From Henriciella sp. (lineage in GTDB: Bacteria > Pseudomonadota > Alphaproteobacteria > Caulobacterales > Hyphomonadaceae), in contig NZ_JAPYPG010000003.1 of the NCBI RefSeq assembly GCF_029937755.1, positions 404,568 through 468,567 on the forward strand: a stretch of 64,000 nucleotides of DNA. Reading direction: 5' to 3'. Positions 16,701 through 24,986 of the stretch are shown one piece after another. The notes under the pieces are model-generated. The model was given only the letters and a program-made list of their open reading frames with translations. It made no database searches and was not told the DNA's origin. The stretch's first letter is position 1, and each line of letters starts with the position of its first letter. The translations under genes were made by a program, and so were the position numbers.

Positions 16701-17122
16701 GTGCCCATCGCCTCCCTCGGGACGCTTTCAAGGAAAGCCTGGAACTTCGGCGTCAGCGGCTCGGGCTTGAGATAGATGGCAAGATCCGGCGCGAAGTCTT
16801 CGGAATAGTCGAACGGCCATTTCTGGGCTCGCTCCTCAACGAAGAAGTCGAATGGATTGTAGACCGTCATATCCGCGACCAGGTCCACCTCGATCCGGAA
16901 CTCACGCACCGGGTCCGGAAACACAAAGCGTGAGAGCCAGTTGCCGTACGGGTCCTGCTGGTGGTTCACGAAATGGTTGCCCGGGGAGACCTTGAGACTG
17001 TGCGAAACGATCCGCGTACGCGAGTGCGGCGCCGGCCTCAGCCGGATGATCTGCGGGCCAAGGCTGACCGGGCGGTCATAGGTGTAGTGAGTGAGGTGAT
17101 GAATACTGGCGAGGATTGCCAT
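13772..17122 (-). CDS. Transglutaminase-like domain fused to DUF2126 putative amidoligase
   Basis: This 1116-residue protein has two parts. Residues 1-300 are a bacterial transglutaminase unit with Cys180 ([10 protein letters not shown]), His229 (LHAWGEAY) and Asp245 (GLDPTSG) as the triad. From about 320 to the end is the DUF2126 region, a predicted amidoligase, with [14 protein letters not shown], the [24 protein letters not shown] stretch and conserved [14 protein letters not shown]. This is the first gene of the operon. It thus carries a ligase and a papain-fold domain in one chain, and a second transglutaminase is encoded two genes later. Reaction and substrate are not known for the family. 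The start follows GGAAGG at suitable distance. Confidence 0.88.
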   Translation of the reverse strand: MAILASIHHLTHYTYDRPVSLGPQIIRLRPAPHSRTRIVSHSLKVSPGNHFVNHQQDPYGNWLSRFVFPDPVREFRIEVDLVADMTVYNPFDFFVEERAQKWPFDYSEDFAPDLAIYLKPEPLTPKFQAFLESVPREAMGTVDFLVDLNRRVSEAVDYIVRMEPGVQTPEETLTVGSGSCRDSSWLLVQLLRNLGIAARFVSGYLIQLKPDLEALDGPSGTDHDFTDLHAWGEAYIPGAGWIGLDPTSGLLTGESHIPLAATPHYRNAAPIAGGFTGDPDTKTDFDFDMQVKRVAEHPRITKPFSDESWAELDALGNEVDAVLKEQDVRLTMGGEPTFISIDDFEAAEWNTAAVGPTKRALADKLIRRLRDRFAPGGFLHYGQGKWYPGETLPRWTFSLYWRGDGKPVWNDASLIADENATYDVGPKDAEKLMTAIAGELGVETDAVVPAYEDPAEWLLKEGKLPDNVTPENSELKDPEARARIARVFERGLTEPCSFVLPVQRWQSKAGGQRWRTEKWELRRGKLFLVPGDSPAGYRLPLESLPHVPEALYPYINITDPAAPRGPLPDYTLEEAIEQTEEAPARQPVASRTEATPGQDIQEQTVDNSTEAVRTALSVEVRDGKLCVFMPPTEELEDYLDLVHAAETSAAELGLIVHIEGYGPPTDPRLNVIRVAPDPGVIEVNIHPAHDWQQCVETTETIYDEARQTRLGADKFMIDGRHTGTGGGNHVVVGGATLLDSPFLRRPDLLKSLILHWQRHPSLSYLFSGVFVGPTSQAPRIDEARHDTLYELEIALSQIPKPGEGEAPPPWLLDRLLRNALIDVTGNTHRSEICIDKLYSPDGPTGRLGLVEFRAFEMPPNARMSLAQQLLIRALIARFWKAPATGKPVRWGTVLHDRFMLPEFVWQDFMEVLDDLREHGFPIKPEWYAAQFEFRFPFCGEVTYENTWLELRQAIEPWHVLGETGAIGGTVRFTDSSAERLQVKLKSAAPGRYTVACNGRRLPMTPTGENGTEVAGLRYKAWQPPISLHPKLPVNTPLIIDIFDTWSNHAIGGCVYHVAHPGGRNYETFPVNANEAEARRLARFEPHGHKPGDYLPDAETPHPEFPTTLDLRRPIGV

Positions 17123-17263
17123 GGATGACGGCGCCTTCCCGATATGACGATATTGTCAACGCCATGCGAGCGCATTCCCGTCGCGAATGCAAAGCCTGTT
17201 TTCGTGGAGCGTCAGCCGCGACACCAACACGGCATGACCTGCGCACTTTAAACAGGCGTGCGC

Positions 17264-17878
17264 TCAGCTTTCAGGCAAGCGACCGGCTGCTCCATCCGGA
17301 ACGATGCGGCGCAGGCTGTCTGTGATCAGGCTCAGGCCAAACTCGAAGAGCCCATCACCGGTACGGGCTTCGCCGCCACGCCGGTCATCCACGCTGGTCT
17401 GTTCCTGCAGCGCGGAGCCCACGGCGAACCGGCGAAGTGTCTGAAGCGCCGATTCCGCGTCCATCCGGGAAAGCCCTGCATCTTCGAGCACAAAGATGTT
17501 TCGTTCGATTTTCCGGTGCATTTCCGGTTCTATGGGACGAGGCCGGGCCATGATCGTCGCGCCATCCCGCTTCGCAAGGGCTGTGCGGCGAATACTACGC
17601 GCGCTTTCAGCCGCCCACTCGACCCAGTCAAAATCGGGATTGTCCACATCCGGCTCAGTAACTGCAGACTTGTAGAGGCTCGCCGTCATCGCATCGAGCA
17701 GCGCGTCCTTGTTGCGGAAGTGCCAGTAAAGTGAGGCATTGCGTATGCCGAGCTGGTCAGCGAGGCGGCGCGTGCTGAGCTTGTCCAGCCCCACTTCGTC
17801 AAGCAACGCCAGGGCAGCATCCACGATACGCTCGCGATTAAGCGGTATGCGCTCATCCTGCTGAGATGTCTGCAGCAT
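17264..17878 (-). CDS. TetR-family transcriptional regulator
   Basis: This 204-residue repressor-type protein has the N-terminal TetR helix-turn-helix (ERIVDAALALLDEVGLDKLS, then RRLADQLGIRNASLYWHFRNK) and a TetR_C-like ligand domain. I start it at the ATG at 17876-17878 because GAGGGGAG sits five to six bases upstream; the frame also offers a GTG at 17893 that lies in this ribosome site. It is 141 bases upstream of the DUF2126 operon on the same strand and 85 bases after the DSD1-type gene, so it could control either. A dyad just before the gene suggests autoregulation. Confidence 0.88.
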   Translation of the reverse strand: MLQTSQQDERIPLNRERIVDAALALLDEVGLDKLSTRRLADQLGIRNASLYWHFRNKDALLDAMTASLYKSAVTEPDVDNPDFDWVEWAAESARSIRRTALAKRDGATIMARPRPIEPEMHRKIERNIFVLEDAGLSRMDAESALQTLRRFAVGSALQEQTSVDDRRGGEARTGDGLFEFGLSLITDSLRRIVPDGAAGRLPES

Positions 17879-17890
17879 ATGTTCTCCCCT

Positions 17891-17907
17891 CACGCGAAAC
17901 TTGCGTG
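17891..17907. promoter_or_regulatory. Dyad CACGC-N7-GCGTG upstream of the TetR gene
   Basis: The arms CACGC (17891-17895) and GCGTG (17903-17907) are perfect inverted repeats separated by seven bases, 13 bases upstream of the chosen start codon of the TetR gene. A 17-bp dyad of this size is typical of TetR-family operators next to their own gene. The site is read directly from sequence; binding is inferred. Confidence 0.45.
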
Positions 17908-17963
17908 TTTTTCACTTAATGCACAAGTCCCGGCCCGTCTTATCGGGCTTCACACTGTTGTGT

Positions 17964-19145
17964 TCATGCCGATGCCGGAAAGACCGGCCACCTGTCGACG
18001 ACCTGTCCATTGTCGATGACGGCAATGTCTCCGAACTGCAGGAAAACGGCCTCCGACTGGGTCGGGCGGAAGAAGACGAATTCGTCAGCCCGGATCGTGA
18101 GACTCGCCGGTCCGGTCAGCATCTGCTGGTTGCTGGAGCGCCCATACTTGTCGTTCGCCACCAGCCCGTCCGGCCAGACAGGTTTCGCCATCCAGTTACC
18201 ACCAAACGTGTAGACCGTTTTTGCGTGGCCTTCGGGGATTTCCGGCTCCCGTCCCGGGATGAAGTCGAAACCGGCAATATTCACGCCGTCCAGCACCTTG
18301 AGCGCTGGCGTGGCAATGAAGCTTGCGGGCAGGTGCGCTTCGAGCAGGTCGGTGTCGAAATCCGTCGGCTTGACGAGGACCGACCCGGCCGAAACCTCGT
18401 TGGCGAGCGATGTGTCGCGCCAGAGCCGGTAGGTCGGGCTGCCGGCAGAATTGAGCGTCAGCGGCTCAGGCGTGTCGGCCACTCCGGCGAGGTCCTGCGC
18501 TTTTCTGTAAACGTCCCACGCTCCTTGCAGGACACGTTCCCTCAGCCCGCCTTTTTCAGGCATCTTGGCGACATGCGGCTCGTACCCCATCAGGCCCGTC
18601 AATCTTGCCTGGTTCGATTTTTTGATGGCCGCAACGGCTCGTTCCAGCGCCTCGTCGGCAGAAAACCCGCCCCGGTGCAGGCCAACATCGATCTCAAGCA
18701 CCAGCCGCATGGGAACCGACAGCTCATTGGCGAGCGCGATGTACTGCTCGACCCGTTCCGGCGTATCGACCAGCCACTGCACTTTCGCGTCCCGGCGCGC
18801 TTCGGCATAGAAGGCCCGCGCGGCGGCAACCGGCATAGGCTTGCCGAGAAGCTGGTCGGCGTCCGGCATCTCGCGCGTGATCTGGAGCAACATGGCGAGG
18901 TTGAACGTCATCAGACGATCGGTGCCTGTGCGCTCACGGATATACCGGATGAGCGGAATGGATGGCAGCGACTTGGCCACGATGCGGTAGCCCATGCCCT
19001 CAGGCAGGTCCGCCATCAGTGTATCGATATTATGGTCGAGCCTGGCGCGGTCGATGATGAGCGTCGGCTGCGCGATCCCTGCTGCGTCCAGGGCCGCAGA
19101 AAGAGAAGCGAAATAATCCGGGGTCAGCGAAGAAGGAAGGGTCAT
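17964..19145 (-). CDS. DSD1-type PLP-dependent enzyme (alanine racemase N-terminal fold)
   Basis: This 393-residue fold-type III PLP enzyme has an N-terminal alanine-racemase-like barrel with the PLP lysine at residue 58 (YRIVAKSLPS). The C-terminal part has the metal-binding D-serine dehydratase-like domain of the DSD1 family. Family members act on D-threonine, D-serine or related D-hydroxy amino acids. The exact substrate cannot be decided here. Its start overlaps the stop of the lactone oxidase gene by four bases, so the two are co-translated. Confidence 0.82.
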   Translation of the reverse strand: MTLPSSLTPDYFASLSAALDAAGIAQPTLIIDRARLDHNIDTLMADLPEGMGYRIVAKSLPSIPLIRYIRERTGTDRLMTFNLAMLLQITREMPDADQLLGKPMPVAAARAFYAEARRDAKVQWLVDTPERVEQYIALANELSVPMRLVLEIDVGLHRGGFSADEALERAVAAIKKSNQARLTGLMGYEPHVAKMPEKGGLRERVLQGAWDVYRKAQDLAGVADTPEPLTLNSAGSPTYRLWRDTSLANEVSAGSVLVKPTDFDTDLLEAHLPASFIATPALKVLDGVNIAGFDFIPGREPEIPEGHAKTVYTFGGNWMAKPVWPDGLVANDKYGRSSNQQMLTGPASLTIRADEFVFFRPTQSEAVFLQFGDIAVIDNGQVVDRWPVFPASA

Positions 19146-20452
19146 GCTGTCCCTTTCACACCGAACAGGTCTGCGAGATAGGGCGACAGGAAGCGTCCAT
19201 GCGGATCGAGCTCGTTCCTGATTTTACAGAAGGTCACGAAATCTGGATAGAGGTCCGAGAGGGCCCTGTAGTTGAGGCTGTGCAGCTTGCCCCAGTGCGG
19301 GCGTCCCCCAGCCTTGCGGAAAATCGGTTCGATGTCTGAATAGAAGAAGTCGTATTCGTCTTCATGATAGGCATGCACCGCAATCGACACACGCCCACCG
19401 CCATTGAAGGGGCTCAGCCAGAGATTGTCGCCCGCCGTACGGCGTACCTCGATCGGAAAGAAGACATCCGGGCGTTTCTTCTCGATCAGTGCAATCACAT
19501 CGGAAAGCACTGTGAGCGCCTTCTTCGGCGGCAGGTGATACTCCATCTCGTTGAAGAGGATGTTGCGCTGGCTGGAGAGGAGCTCCCAGCTGTTTCCGAC
19601 GACATCTTCGCCCTCGAAATTCTCGAAGGCCGCCTTCAGGTATTCCCGGCGGCCCTTTACGTCACCCTCGGCATAGTCACGCGCTCGCTTCAGGCCGAGA
19701 ACCGCCTCGTCGTCATCCTGCTCGGGCCTGGGCGTGGGGGCGGCTTTGGTCTCCTCATGGGAGATATTGATCCCATAGCCTGAGAAAGGAATGTAGAAGA
19801 ACTCGTAATTGCGCCGCGTCGTCCAGCGCGACATGGCATGGCCGATCAGCGCATCCAGCGGTTCTGCCCAGGTCTTCCTGTGAAGGCGGTAGCTGTCGAC
19901 CAGCTGCACTTCCGCCTCGACCAGGACGCCGAGCGCGCCGAGCGATACGCGGGCGGCATCGAAGACATTGCTGTTTGCTCCCCGTGCCACAGTCATCATT
20001 TCACCGCTTGCGGTCATGAATTTCAGCCCGGTGATATCAGCCGAAAGGCAAGGCAGCTCCGCGCCAGTGCCATGTGTCGCCGTCAAGATGGCCCCGGCCA
20101 GAGACTGCTCGTTGATGTCACCAAGATTGCGGAAGGCGAGGCCGTGACGTTCAAGCTCCGGCGAGAGATATTTCAGCCGCGCCCCGGCATTGACCCAGGC
20201 GCGCCTGGCGCTCTTGTCGACACTGTGGACAAGCCCCAAACCGTCAAGCTTCAGTAATGTGCCTTCTGTTGCAGCGACGGGCGTAAACGAGTGCCCTGCC
20301 CCGACAACACGGATCGGGCCCACACCCTCCGTGACCACATGCCTGAGCGCATCCAGATCCTGCGGTTGCTCGATCCTGTCGGGCCTAGTGGTCTGGTTGC
20401 CAGACCAGTTGGTCCATGTCGCCGATGTGTCTTTCTGTCCGCCTGCCCCCAT
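19142..20452 (-). CDS. FAD-linked D-arabinono-1,4-lactone oxidase family protein
   Basis: This is a 436-residue oxidase of the VAO superfamily. The N-terminal FAD domain contains VVGAGHSFTP, whose His54 is the expected site of covalent flavin attachment. The C-terminal ALO domain ends with HWGKLHSLNYRALSDLYPDF, then DPHGRFLSPYLADLFG, as in aldonolactone oxidases. Such enzymes oxidise sugar lactones (L-gulono-, D-arabinono-) or alditols with oxygen or another acceptor. It is the promoter-proximal gene of a two-gene unit with the DSD1-type enzyme (overlap ATGA). The pairing suggests a pathway for a hydroxylated sugar or amino-acid derivative, but no pathway is established. Confidence 0.85.
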   Translation of the reverse strand: MGAGGQKDTSATWTNWSGNQTTRPDRIEQPQDLDALRHVVTEGVGPIRVVGAGHSFTPVAATEGTLLKLDGLGLVHSVDKSARRAWVNAGARLKYLSPELERHGLAFRNLGDINEQSLAGAILTATHGTGAELPCLSADITGLKFMTASGEMMTVARGANSNVFDAARVSLGALGVLVEAEVQLVDSYRLHRKTWAEPLDALIGHAMSRWTTRRNYEFFYIPFSGYGINISHEETKAAPTPRPEQDDDEAVLGLKRARDYAEGDVKGRREYLKAAFENFEGEDVVGNSWELLSSQRNILFNEMEYHLPPKKALTVLSDVIALIEKKRPDVFFPIEVRRTAGDNLWLSPFNGGGRVSIAVHAYHEDEYDFFYSDIEPIFRKAGGRPHWGKLHSLNYRALSDLYPDFVTFCKIRNELDPHGRFLSPYLADLFGVKGTA

Positions 20453-20611
20453 AAAAGGCTGCCTCCCTCAGAGCCTGTCCCTCGCCGGAAAACTATAGAC
20501 CGACGCCCGGCAAGTCACGAAGGCCTGATTTCCTTATTTCAGGGAAAACCGCGTCGTCCCCTGGGAAAATCCATGCAATCCGCAGCGAATATGCTGGCCT
20601 CCGCGACGGAA

Positions 20612-20623
20612 CAACCTAGGTTG
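20612..20623. promoter_or_regulatory. Perfect 12-bp palindrome CAACCTAGGTTG upstream of the RND efflux genes
   Basis: The 12-base sequence equals its own reverse complement and lies in the 290-base divergent region between the lactone oxidase gene (minus) and the RND adaptor gene (plus), 133 bases before the latter. It is a plausible regulator site for either gene. Confidence 0.35.
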
Positions 20624-20697
20624 ATCGTTCAGGATCTGCGTGACACATCACGCTCCGGACTCTCCCGCTGACGCGATCCGCGCGGGAAAGACGTTCT

Positions 20698-20711
20698 GTA
20701 ATTTTTATTAC
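20698..20711. promoter_or_regulatory. AT-rich inverted repeat GTAAT-TTTT-ATTAC in the RND promoter
   Basis: Perfect 5-bp arms flank a T4 centre, 34 bases upstream of the GTG start of the RND adaptor gene. The position would overlap a core promoter or an operator. AT-rich sequence is rare in this window, which makes the element stand out. Confidence 0.4.
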
Positions 20712-20744
20712 GGTTGAACAAAGGATTAGGACAGTCTTGATACG

Positions 20745-21854
20745 GTGGCCTGCGTGACACACCTCAAACTCGCATACTTGGCCCTTCTCGGTCCGCTGGC
20801 GCTTGTCGCCTGCCAGGGCGAGGAAAGTGCGCAGCCGCCTGCGCAGACCGAGCGCGCTGTGAAGATCATCCCGCACGCCGTGAAGTACCAGACCGAAGCG
20901 ACCCGTGTGGAAGCCGTCGGCACCGCCCGCGCGCGGTCTTCGGCCACCATCTATCCGGAGACGTCCGGCGAAGTGGTCAGCGTCAACTTCGAGGCGGGCG
21001 ACTATGTCGAGAAGAACGCGCTCCTGCTGCAGCTGGAGTCGCGCGCCGAACGCCTCGCGGTCGAGCAGGCCCAGGTCGCCCTGCGCGACGCCGAACGCAC
21101 CATCGAACGCTACAATAAGGTCGACACACCCGGCGTGATCGCCGGTAACGAGATGGACCGTGCGCAGGCCGCCTACGACCAGGCGAAACTCCAGCTCGAC
21201 GTCGCCCGCGACGCGCTGGCAGACCGCACCGTACGCGCCCCCTTCTCCGGCTATGTCGGCCTCACCGACATCGACCCGGGCGCGCGGATCACGACCGATA
21301 CCGTGATCACGCGGCTTGATGCACGCGAGACCCTGTTTGTCGATTTCCCGGTTCCGGAACAGACCTTCGGCCGGATCGAGGCTGGCGACATCTTCGAGGT
21401 CGAGCCCTTCTCCAGTCCGGACCAGACCTATGAAGCCGAAGTCCTCACCGTGGACAGCTCGATCAATGCCACGACGCGTGCCTATACCGTGCGCGCGGCC
21501 ATCGACAATTCCGAGGACAATCTGCGCCCGGGCATGAGTTTCCGCATCGGCTTCGACCTGCCGGGCCAGGACTATCCGGCCGTTCCCGAAGCCTCGATCG
21601 TATGGGGCGGCGATGGCGCTTTCCTCTGGGCCGTCGAAAATGGCCGCGCCAACCGCGTGCCGGTGACCATCATCAGCCGCAACAAGGGCATGGTGCTGGT
21701 CAAGGCCGACATTCCCAAGGGTAGCTGGATCGTCGAGGAAGGCGTCCAGAAGGTTCGCCAGAACACGCCGGTCGAAACACCGGGCCGCAGCCAGACCTTG
21801 GCCGGGCCGGGAGATGACCGCCGGGAGGGCGGCCCGTCCGCAGCCCTGCCATGA
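20745..21854 (+). CDS. RND efflux periplasmic adaptor lipoprotein
   Basis: This 369-residue membrane fusion protein of an RND efflux pump has a lipoprotein signal (LALLGPLALVAC) with the acylated Cys at residue 23. The HlyD-type barrel, lipoyl and hairpin regions follow (SGEVVSVNFEAGDYVEKNALL, the coiled RTIERYN region, then TVRAPFSGYVGLTDIDPGA). There is no ATG; the start is GTG at 20745 or a second GTG at 20754, and the lipobox supports either. Its stop overlaps the start of the permease gene by four bases. No outer-membrane channel gene follows, so the pump would share a TolC-type channel encoded elsewhere. Confidence 0.9.
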   Translation: MACVTHLKLAYLALLGPLALVACQGEESAQPPAQTERAVKIIPHAVKYQTEATRVEAVGTARARSSATIYPETSGEVVSVNFEAGDYVEKNALLLQLESRAERLAVEQAQVALRDAERTIERYNKVDTPGVIAGNEMDRAQAAYDQAKLQLDVARDALADRTVRAPFSGYVGLTDIDPGARITTDTVITRLDARETLFVDFPVPEQTFGRIEAGDIFEVEPFSSPDQTYEAEVLTVDSSINATTRAYTVRAAIDNSEDNLRPGMSFRIGFDLPGQDYPAVPEASIVWGGDGAFLWAVENGRANRVPVTIISRNKGMVLVKADIPKGSWIVEEGVQKVRQNTPVETPGRSQTLAGPGDDRREGGPSAALP

Positions 21855-24800
21855 TGCCGCCGGGCGCGGGGCTCCCCGGCCTCTCTGTCAGCCGGCCGCT
21901 GCTGGCCGCGGTCCTCAACTTGCTTATCGTGATCGCCGGCTTTGCCGCCATGCTCGGGGTCGAGGTGCGCGAACTGCCGGATGTCGACCGCCCGATGGTC
22001 GGGGTGCGCGCCACCCTGCCCGGCGCGGCCCCTGAAACCATCGACGCCGAAGTGACCAGTATCATCGAAGGCGCCGTGGCCCGCGTCTCCGGGGTTCGCG
22101 AGATCCGCTCCTCCAGTGAGGAGAACAGCTCGCGGATGAACATCCAGTTCAATCCCGGCGTCGATCTCGATACGGCCGCTTCTGACGTCCGCGAAGCCGT
22201 CAGCCGTGTCACCCGCGAACTGCCTGACAGGGTCGAGAACCTCTTTGTCACCAAGGCCGACAGCGAAGGCCAGGCGGTGCTTACCGTGGCCGTTATCTCG
22301 GATGCCTATTCCGAGGAAGAGCTTTCGCGCATCATCACCAATGACATCATACCCGAATTCCTCGCCATCGAAGGCGTGGCCGCGATGCAGGAGTTTGGCA
22401 CCCGTGAACGGCAGATGCGCGTGGTCGTCGATCCCCTCCGGCTATCGCGCTTCGGGCTCACCATTGCCGACGTCGCCGATGCCTTGCGCGAAGCACCTTT
22501 CGACGTCCCTGTCGGCAGTTTCAGGTCCGAAAGCCAGGAGCTGATCGTCCGCGCCGAAGCAACAGCCGCCACGCCCGAGCTGATCAAGGACATCTATATC
22601 GAAGGCGACACCAAGATCGGCGACGTTGCCGAAGCCGTCCTCGGTCCGGCAGATGCCGAAAACTTCCTTCGCCTGAACGGCGAACCGATCATCGGCCTCG
22701 GCGTTGTCAGGCAGGCAACCTCGAACACGATCCAGATTTCGCAGGCCGCCAAGAAGAAAGTGGCCCAGCTCAACAAGCGCTTTGACGACATCACGCTTGA
22801 GGTCACCTCCGACGAAGCCATCTTCATCGAGAAGTCGGTGGAGGAAGTCCTGTTCTCACTCGCCATCACCGTGCTGATCGTGGTCAGCACGATCTGGCTC
22901 TTCCTTGGCTCGGCCAAAGCCACCATCATCCCGGCGCTCGCCATTCCGGTCTCCCTGATCGGGACCGTGGCCGGCATCTGGGTCCTCGGCTTCTCGATCA
23001 ACCTGCTTACCCTGCTCGCACTGGTGCTCGCCACCGGCCTCATCGTGGATGATGCCATCGTCGTGCTGGAAAACATCCAGCGCAAACAGGCCGACGGCCT
23101 GCGCCGGCGTGCGGCCGCTGTAATTGGCGGCCAGCAGGTCTTCTTCGCGGTCATCGCGACCACGGCCGTGCTGGTCGCCGTCTTCGTGCCGATCTCCTTC
23201 CTGCCGTCGACAACGGGCCGGCTCTTCCGAGAATTCGGCTTCGTGATGTCACTTTCGGTGATCATCTCCTCAGTGGTCGCCCTTTCCCTTGCTCCAGCGA
23301 TCGCCTCCAAGTTCCGCTTTGTCGAACGCGATCCGGCTGACCGCAAAAAAACGGTGCTTGAGAAATTCGGAGGCAAGGTACTTCGCGGATACGAAACCGC
23401 ACTCCGCGTATGCCTCAACCGTCCGCTGATCGTCGTTCTCGTCTCCGTCCTGGCCGCTGGCGGCGCAGCCCTGCTCTTCACGTCGCTCGACAAGGAACTT
23501 GTGCCCGCTGAGGATCGCGGTGTCGTCGAGGTCTTCGCGACAGGGCCGGACGGGGTGGGCCTTGCCTATATGGACCAGCAGGCCGACCGGATCGAAGCGG
23601 TGCTCCAGCCCTATATCGACGACGGCACGATCGAGAACCTCTTTACCGTGGTCGGACGCTACGACCCCAACCGCATCGGCATCACCGCACGGCTTGCGCC
23701 ATGGGAAGACCGCACGATCAGCCAGCAGGAGCTGATCGAAGCGCTGCAGGGGCCAATGTCGGAGATTCCCGGTGCACGGGTCTCCGTCTTCGGGCGGTCC
23801 AGCCTCAGCAGTGGCTGGGGCGGACGGGGCGGTGGTCTCCAGGTCGCACTGACCGGCAATGAGTATGACGAGATCTACGCCGCCGCCCGCGAACTGTCGC
23901 GCGTGATCGAAACCAACGACATCCTCTCCAATCCAGAAATCTCCTACCAGCCGACACAGCCGCAGCTCTCGGTCCAGGTCGACCGGCGCCGCGCGGCCGA
24001 CCTGAATGTGCCGCTGGACGAAATCTCGGTCACGCTGCGCGCCATGGTCGATGGCGAAGACCTGATCGACCTGAATGTCGAGGATCAGGCCATCCCGATC
24101 ATCCTTGAATCCGAGACCGGCGCGATCCGTGACCCCGGCGACCTGCGCAACCTGTTCGTGCGCTCGACCAATGGCGACCTGGTGCCGATCTCGACCCTGA
24201 CGGACATCCGCGAGGAAGGCGTCGCTGCCGAACTCGACCGCACCGAGCAGCGCCGGGCGATCGAGGTCGAGATGGACATCGAGCCCGGCTTGCCGCTCGC
24301 CGACGCCATTGCCGAGATCGAGCGCCTTGGGCGCGACACGCTCCCGGCCGGCATCAGCATGATCCTCCAGGGTGAAGCCGCGACGCTGGAGGAGAGCAAT
24401 CGCGACCTGATGATCACTTACGGCTTCGCCATCGTCATCGTGCTGCTCGTCCTCGTCGCGCAGTTCGAGAGCATTACGAGCCCGCTCGTCGTCATGCTGA
24501 GCGTACCATTCGCCCTGGCGGCGGCGGTCTTCGCCCTGTTCCTGACGGGCGTATCGCTGAACATCTATTCCCAGATCGGCCTGATCATGCTGATCGGCCT
24601 CATGGCCAAGAATGGCATCCTGCTGGTGGAGTTTGCTGACCAGTTACGCTCGGTCGGACGAAGCGTGAAGGACGCTGTCTACGAGGCGGCGACGATCCGT
24701 GCCCGGCCGATTGCCATGACGCTGATCTCCACCGTGCTTGGCGCCCTGCCGCTTATCCTGTCGACGGGCGCAGGCGCGGAGTCGCGCAACTCGATTGGCT

Positions 24801-24976
24801 GGGTCGTCTTTGGCGGGCTCGGCCTTGCCGCGGTCTTCACCCTGTTCCTCACGCCCGTGATCTATCTCGGTGTGGCCAGCCTTTCGAAGGCGCGCTCACA
24901 CGAGACCCGGGCCCTCGAAGACGAGCTGAAGGAAGCCGAACAACAGCAGAAACAGCGCCAGCAGCCGGCCGAGTAG
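21851..24976 (+). CDS. RND (HAE1-type) efflux permease
   Basis: This 1041-residue inner-membrane proton/drug antiporter has twelve predicted membrane helices in two blocks and two periplasmic pore loops. Signature parts are the N-terminal helix (LLAAVLNLLIVIAGFAAMLG), the TM4 segment LLALVLATGLIVDDAIVVLE with its conserved Asp pair, and the C-terminal block IGLIMLIGLMAKNGILLVEF. The hydrophobic substrate family (HAE1) rather than a metal exporter is suggested by the VDDAIVVLEN motif. It overlaps the adaptor gene (ATGA). The C-terminus ends in a Gln/Glu-rich tail. Confidence 0.93.
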   Translation: MMPPGAGLPGLSVSRPLLAAVLNLLIVIAGFAAMLGVEVRELPDVDRPMVGVRATLPGAAPETIDAEVTSIIEGAVARVSGVREIRSSSEENSSRMNIQFNPGVDLDTAASDVREAVSRVTRELPDRVENLFVTKADSEGQAVLTVAVISDAYSEEELSRIITNDIIPEFLAIEGVAAMQEFGTRERQMRVVVDPLRLSRFGLTIADVADALREAPFDVPVGSFRSESQELIVRAEATAATPELIKDIYIEGDTKIGDVAEAVLGPADAENFLRLNGEPIIGLGVVRQATSNTIQISQAAKKKVAQLNKRFDDITLEVTSDEAIFIEKSVEEVLFSLAITVLIVVSTIWLFLGSAKATIIPALAIPVSLIGTVAGIWVLGFSINLLTLLALVLATGLIVDDAIVVLENIQRKQADGLRRRAAAVIGGQQVFFAVIATTAVLVAVFVPISFLPSTTGRLFREFGFVMSLSVIISSVVALSLAPAIASKFRFVERDPADRKKTVLEKFGGKVLRGYETALRVCLNRPLIVVLVSVLAAGGAALLFTSLDKELVPAEDRGVVEVFATGPDGVGLAYMDQQADRIEAVLQPYIDDGTIENLFTVVGRYDPNRIGITARLAPWEDRTISQQELIEALQGPMSEIPGARVSVFGRSSLSSGWGGRGGGLQVALTGNEYDEIYAAARELSRVIETNDILSNPEISYQPTQPQLSVQVDRRRAADLNVPLDEISVTLRAMVDGEDLIDLNVEDQAIPIILESETGAIRDPGDLRNLFVRSTNGDLVPISTLTDIREEGVAAELDRTEQRRAIEVEMDIEPGLPLADAIAEIERLGRDTLPAGISMILQGEAATLEESNRDLMITYGFAIVIVLLVLVAQFESITSPLVVMLSVPFALAAAVFALFLTGVSLNIYSQIGLIMLIGLMAKNGILLVEFADQLRSVGRSVKDAVYEAATIRARPIAMTLISTVLGALPLILSTGAGAESRNSIGWVVFGGLGLAAVFTLFLTPVIYLGVASLSKARSHETRALEDELKEAEQQQKQRQQPAE

Positions 24977-24986
24977 GTCAAGGCTT

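Noticed and set aside
17901..19181. 426-codon open frame antisense to the DSD1-type gene
   Set aside because: Arg/His-rich shadow frame without a start signal, over a clear PLP enzyme gene.
20607..20627. General-stress (EcfG-type) promoter GGAAC-N-CGTT
   Set aside because: The spacer is about 13 bases, shorter than the usual 16-17, and the palindrome inside it is a better explanation.
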